Shown here: piece after piece, positions 61,805 to 64,000 of the stretch
Layout of the letters: every line of letters begins with the position of its first letter
Position numbering within the stretch: position 1 is the stretch's first letter
NCBI GenBank assembly: GCA_029866005.1
Contig: JARXAE010000025.1
Span: 1-64,000, forward strand
Direction of reading: 5' to 3'
DNA length: 64,000 nucleotides
From: Fimbriimonas sp.
GTDB lineage: Bacteria; Armatimonadota; Fimbriimonadia; Fimbriimonadales; Fimbriimonadaceae
Notes under the pieces: model-generated
Database searches by the model: none
Seen by the model: only the letters and a program-made list of their open reading frames with translations
Told to the model about the DNA's origin: nothing
Translations under genes and position numbers: made by a program

Positions 61805-62729
61805 GCAACTTTATCGATGGTGGTTCGGCTACGGCAGCCCGGTCACTCTTGGCGTCTTTCGCACCATCTTTTGCTCGCTTATCTTCATCAATTTTGTGAT
61901 GGTCGGTCTCTTCTGGAACGACTGGTTCGGGCAGACGGGTTACGTCCCTGCAGAGATCGGAGCTAAGTGGCTTGACTCACACTATATGAGCGGGGGAGAT
62001 CGTTCACTGCTTATCAACCGAATTGATCCGCTGTTCGGGGTGACAAATGAGCTGATCGTGAAGGCGGTTTACTGGGGGACGGTAGGATTTGCTGCCCTTT
62101 CTGCTGTGGGACTCTGGACCAGATTCAGCACGTTTTGCCTTGCTGTCGGGGTCGTTGCGATTCACCACCGGAACCCGATCATCCTGCACGGTGGCGATAC
62201 ATGGATGCGAGTCGTATCGGTCTATCTCGCCTTGGGACCGTCCGGAGCGGCCGTCTCGTTGGACAGGTGGCTAGCTCGGCGACGTGGGACTGCAGGTGAG
62301 CAGCCAGAGCTGATTTCGATGTGGCCTCAGCGGCTCATCGCTTACAACTTGGCGCTTCTCTATTTCACAACCACTTGGGCAAAGTGGTTTGGGGGGCTCT
62401 GGAAGTCAGGTGATGCGACTTGGTACCCGGCTCGGCTGCATGAGTTTGATAAGTTCCCAGTGCCCGCGTTTTTGGTCGACTACCCGATGGTGAAAATCAC
62501 GTCTTGGGGAAGTTTGGCTGTCGAATTTGCGCTCGGCACATTAGTATTTTTCAAGTCTCTCCGAAAGTATGTGCTTCTGGGAGGAATCATGCTGCACTCG
62601 TGGATCGAGTACTCGATGAATATCCCGTTGTTCGCGTTTCTGATGATGTCGTCCTACATCGTTTTCTATGAGGGTGAGGAGACGGCGGCTTGGTGGGATA
62701 GACTCAAAGCGCGGATTGCGCGTTCCTGA
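61791..62729 (+). CDS. HTTM-domain membrane protein
   Basis: 312 residues from a TTG at 61791 with a purine-rich GGTGGAAGA before it. It has at least six hydrophobic helices. HHRNPIILHGGDTWMRVV and ISMWPQRLIAYNLALLYFTT are the signatures of the HTTM (horizontally transferred transmembrane) domain found in vitamin K-dependent gamma-carboxylase-like proteins. No C-terminal extra domain is attached, so it is the membrane core only. It is the third gene of the TPR operon and overlaps recN by one base (TGATG). Confidence 0.85.
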   Translation: MESAKQLYRWWFGYGSPVTLGVFRTIFCSLIFINFVMVGLFWNDWFGQTGYVPAEIGAKWLDSHYMSGGDRSLLINRIDPLFGVTNELIVKAVYWGTVGFAALSAVGLWTRFSTFCLAVGVVAIHHRNPIILHGGDTWMRVVSVYLALGPSGAAVSLDRWLARRRGTAGEQPELISMWPQRLIAYNLALLYFTTTWAKWFGGLWKSGDATWYPARLHEFDKFPVPAFLVDYPMVKITSWGSLAVEFALGTLVFFKSLRKYVLLGGIMLHSWIEYSMNIPLFAFLMMSSYIVFYEGEETAAWWDRLKARIARS

Positions 62730-64000
62730 TGATCTCTGAATTACGAGTCGAGAATCTTGCGATTATCAACCACGTTGAACTTTCGTTCAATGGTGGCTTC
62801 TCGGTTTTAACTGGTGAAACGGGAGCAGGAAAGTCGTTGATGATCGACGCACTCGAGCTTGCTCTGGGCGAGCGAGCGGATACGGATCTCGTGCGGACGG
62901 GGGCGGCAAAAGCTTCGGTTCAATTGGTTTTGGATTTGTCGTCGCGCCCTGATTTATTGGCTCCTTTGTCTGAGTTAGGGTTGGAGCTGGAGGATGGGAG
63001 ACTTTTCATTCTCCGTGAGGTTTTTGCGGAGGGTCGTTCAGTCGCGCGGGTCAATGGGCGGACGGTTCCGATTGCGACTTTGAAGGCGTTGGGACGGTTG
63101 ATTGTTGATTTGCACGGCCAGCACCAGCATCAGGCGCTGCTCGATCAACTGACACACGTCGGTTACCTCGACCAGTGGATTGGCGCGGAGGCATTAGCTG
63201 CCCTCCTCGCAGTTGATGAGGCTTATTCTCGATTTTCGGCAGTACGGACGAAGATGGATGCCCTCCGACGCGGACTGCGAGAGCGGGAGCAGCGGCTCGA
63301 TATGCTTCGATTCCAAGTGAATGAGATTCGCTCGTTTGCACCAAATGAGGGGGAAGAGGAGGAGTTGACCGCCACACTTTCTCGACTGAAAAACCTTGAG
63401 CGGATCACGCAGTCGGTACAAGTTGCGCTGGCCTCCCTGAGCGAAGGAGAGGTGAACGCTCGCGATCTGCTGGCGGGAGGTTCTTCGGCAGTTTCGGACG
63501 CGCTGCGCTTTGATTCTTCGTTAGACTCAGTCGCCACCGGACTCGAGGCGGCAATCGTCCATCTCGACGAGTCGGTTCATACTCTCTCGGCTTATTTCGA
63601 GCGGTTAGATGCCGATCCCGGCTTACTGGATCTCACCACCGAACGATTGGACGGGCTGAAGCGATTGAAGCGCAAGTACGGCGAAACCGAAGTGGCGATC
63701 TTGAACTTTTGTCAGTCAGCAGAAGAAGAATTGGCAACGCTCGAGGATGCGGAGGCGAGCGAAGAATCGCTGGGGAAACAGATGGAAGCGGCTTCGGCAG
63801 AGCTGGCGAAGGCTTGCGACCGTTTGAGCACGGTGCGACGGTCGAAGGCAGAGGCGTTTGTGGGATCCATGCGTGAACATCTGGACGATCTCTCAATGGG
63901 CAAGGCTCGCCTAGAAGTCTCAATGAAGCCATCCGAACCAACCGCAGCGGGGGCGGATGAAGTTGAGTTTCTGTTCTCGGCGAATGCGGGAGAGCCGCCA
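62729..64000 (+). CDS. recN: DNA repair protein RecN, 5' part (runs off the window)
   Basis: 424 codons visible from the ATG at 62729, which overlaps the HTTM stop. MISELRVENLAIINHVEL and Walker A GETGAGKS (29-36) start the ABC/SMC-like ATPase. VNGRTVPIATLKALGRLIVDLHGQ with HGQHQHQALLDQ is the RecN hallmark. The central part (about 160-400) is a long coiled coil rich in Arg/Glu/Leu. RecN acts early in double-strand break repair with RecA. The C-terminal Walker B and signature are outside the window. No frameshift is seen. Confidence 0.95.
   Translation, partial: MISELRVENLAIINHVELSFNGGFSVLTGETGAGKSLMIDALELALGERADTDLVRTGAAKASVQLVLDLSSRPDLLAPLSELGLELEDGRLFILREVFAEGRSVARVNGRTVPIATLKALGRLIVDLHGQHQHQALLDQLTHVGYLDQWIGAEALAALLAVDEAYSRFSAVRTKMDALRRGLREREQRLDMLRFQVNEIRSFAPNEGEEEELTATLSRLKNLERITQSVQVALASLSEGEVNARDLLAGGSSAVSDALRFDSSLDSVATGLEAAIVHLDESVHTLSAYFERLDADPGLLDLTTERLDGLKRLKRKYGETEVAILNFCQSAEEELATLEDAEASEESLGKQMEAASAELAKACDRLSTVRRSKAEAFVGSMREHLDDLSMGKARLEVSMKPSEPTAAGADEVEFLFSANAGEPP

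Overview
The window looks like chromosomal DNA of a free-living member of the Armatimonadota, most likely class Fimbriimonadia. This is inferred from gene content, not from a marker alignment. The clues are a pilin-like protein with the leader [17 protein letters not shown] followed by LFPVFAQAK, a Pup/UBact-type modifier with a Dop-family enzyme and a proteasome beta subunit, a PEP-CTERM protein, many secreted glycoside hydrolases, and frequent GTG/TTG starts. GC is moderately high by eye. No insertion sequence, prophage, integrase or CRISPR array was seen. Genes are dense and often overlap by 1-4 bases.

Layout. 0.2-9 kb: exported beta-propeller protein, a GH51-GH5 arabinan/glucan hydrolase pair, tRNA-Tyr, three pilin-like proteins (two without a cleavage motif), an unknown protein and a Gfo/Idh/MocA oxidoreductase. 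9-18 kb: RNase P RNA, membrane proteins, an esterase-like lipoprotein paired with a PhoPQ-related hydrolase, a copper-amine-oxidase-N-type cell-surface protein, a PilZ protein, and fumarylacetoacetase with an uncharacterised partner. 17.8-21.8 kb: ANTAR regulator, HIT hydrolase, uracil-DNA glycosylase and M1 aminopeptidase in one operon. 21.8-25.6 kb: the most notable locus, a four-gene minus-strand operon in which every junction overlaps: lipoprotein, Dop-like enzyme, a 60-residue UBact/Pup-like modifier and a proteasome beta subunit. 25.7-33.7 kb: yceD-plsX-fabH lipid genes (no rpmF between them), adenosine deaminase family, pyruvate kinase, FtsB-like protein and ComM. 33.8-46 kb: a multicopper oxidase fused to a redoxin, a GHL10 hydrolase, VapBC beside tRNA-Leu, an LEA-like repeat protein, a GIN-domain protein, Nif3, a 66-residue orphan, YqhQ and GltX. 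46-51 kb: ferredoxin-NADP reductase type 2, a Panacea-domain antitoxin with a membrane-anchored candidate toxin, an OmpR-type regulator and a PEP-CTERM protein. 51-64 kb: esterase, alcohol dehydrogenase, GH38 alpha-mannosidase with an N-formylglutamate-amidohydrolase-like protein, a DprA-like protein, threonine dehydrogenase, a TPR protein, an HTTM pair and the 5' part of recN, which runs off the end.

The coherent systems are tagging and proteasomal degradation of proteins, plant-polysaccharide breakdown (GH51, GH5, GH38, GHL10), membrane lipid initiation, DNA uptake and repair (ComM, DprA-like, UDG, RecN), and two toxin-antitoxin loci. Functional calls rest on motifs read by eye; no database search was run.
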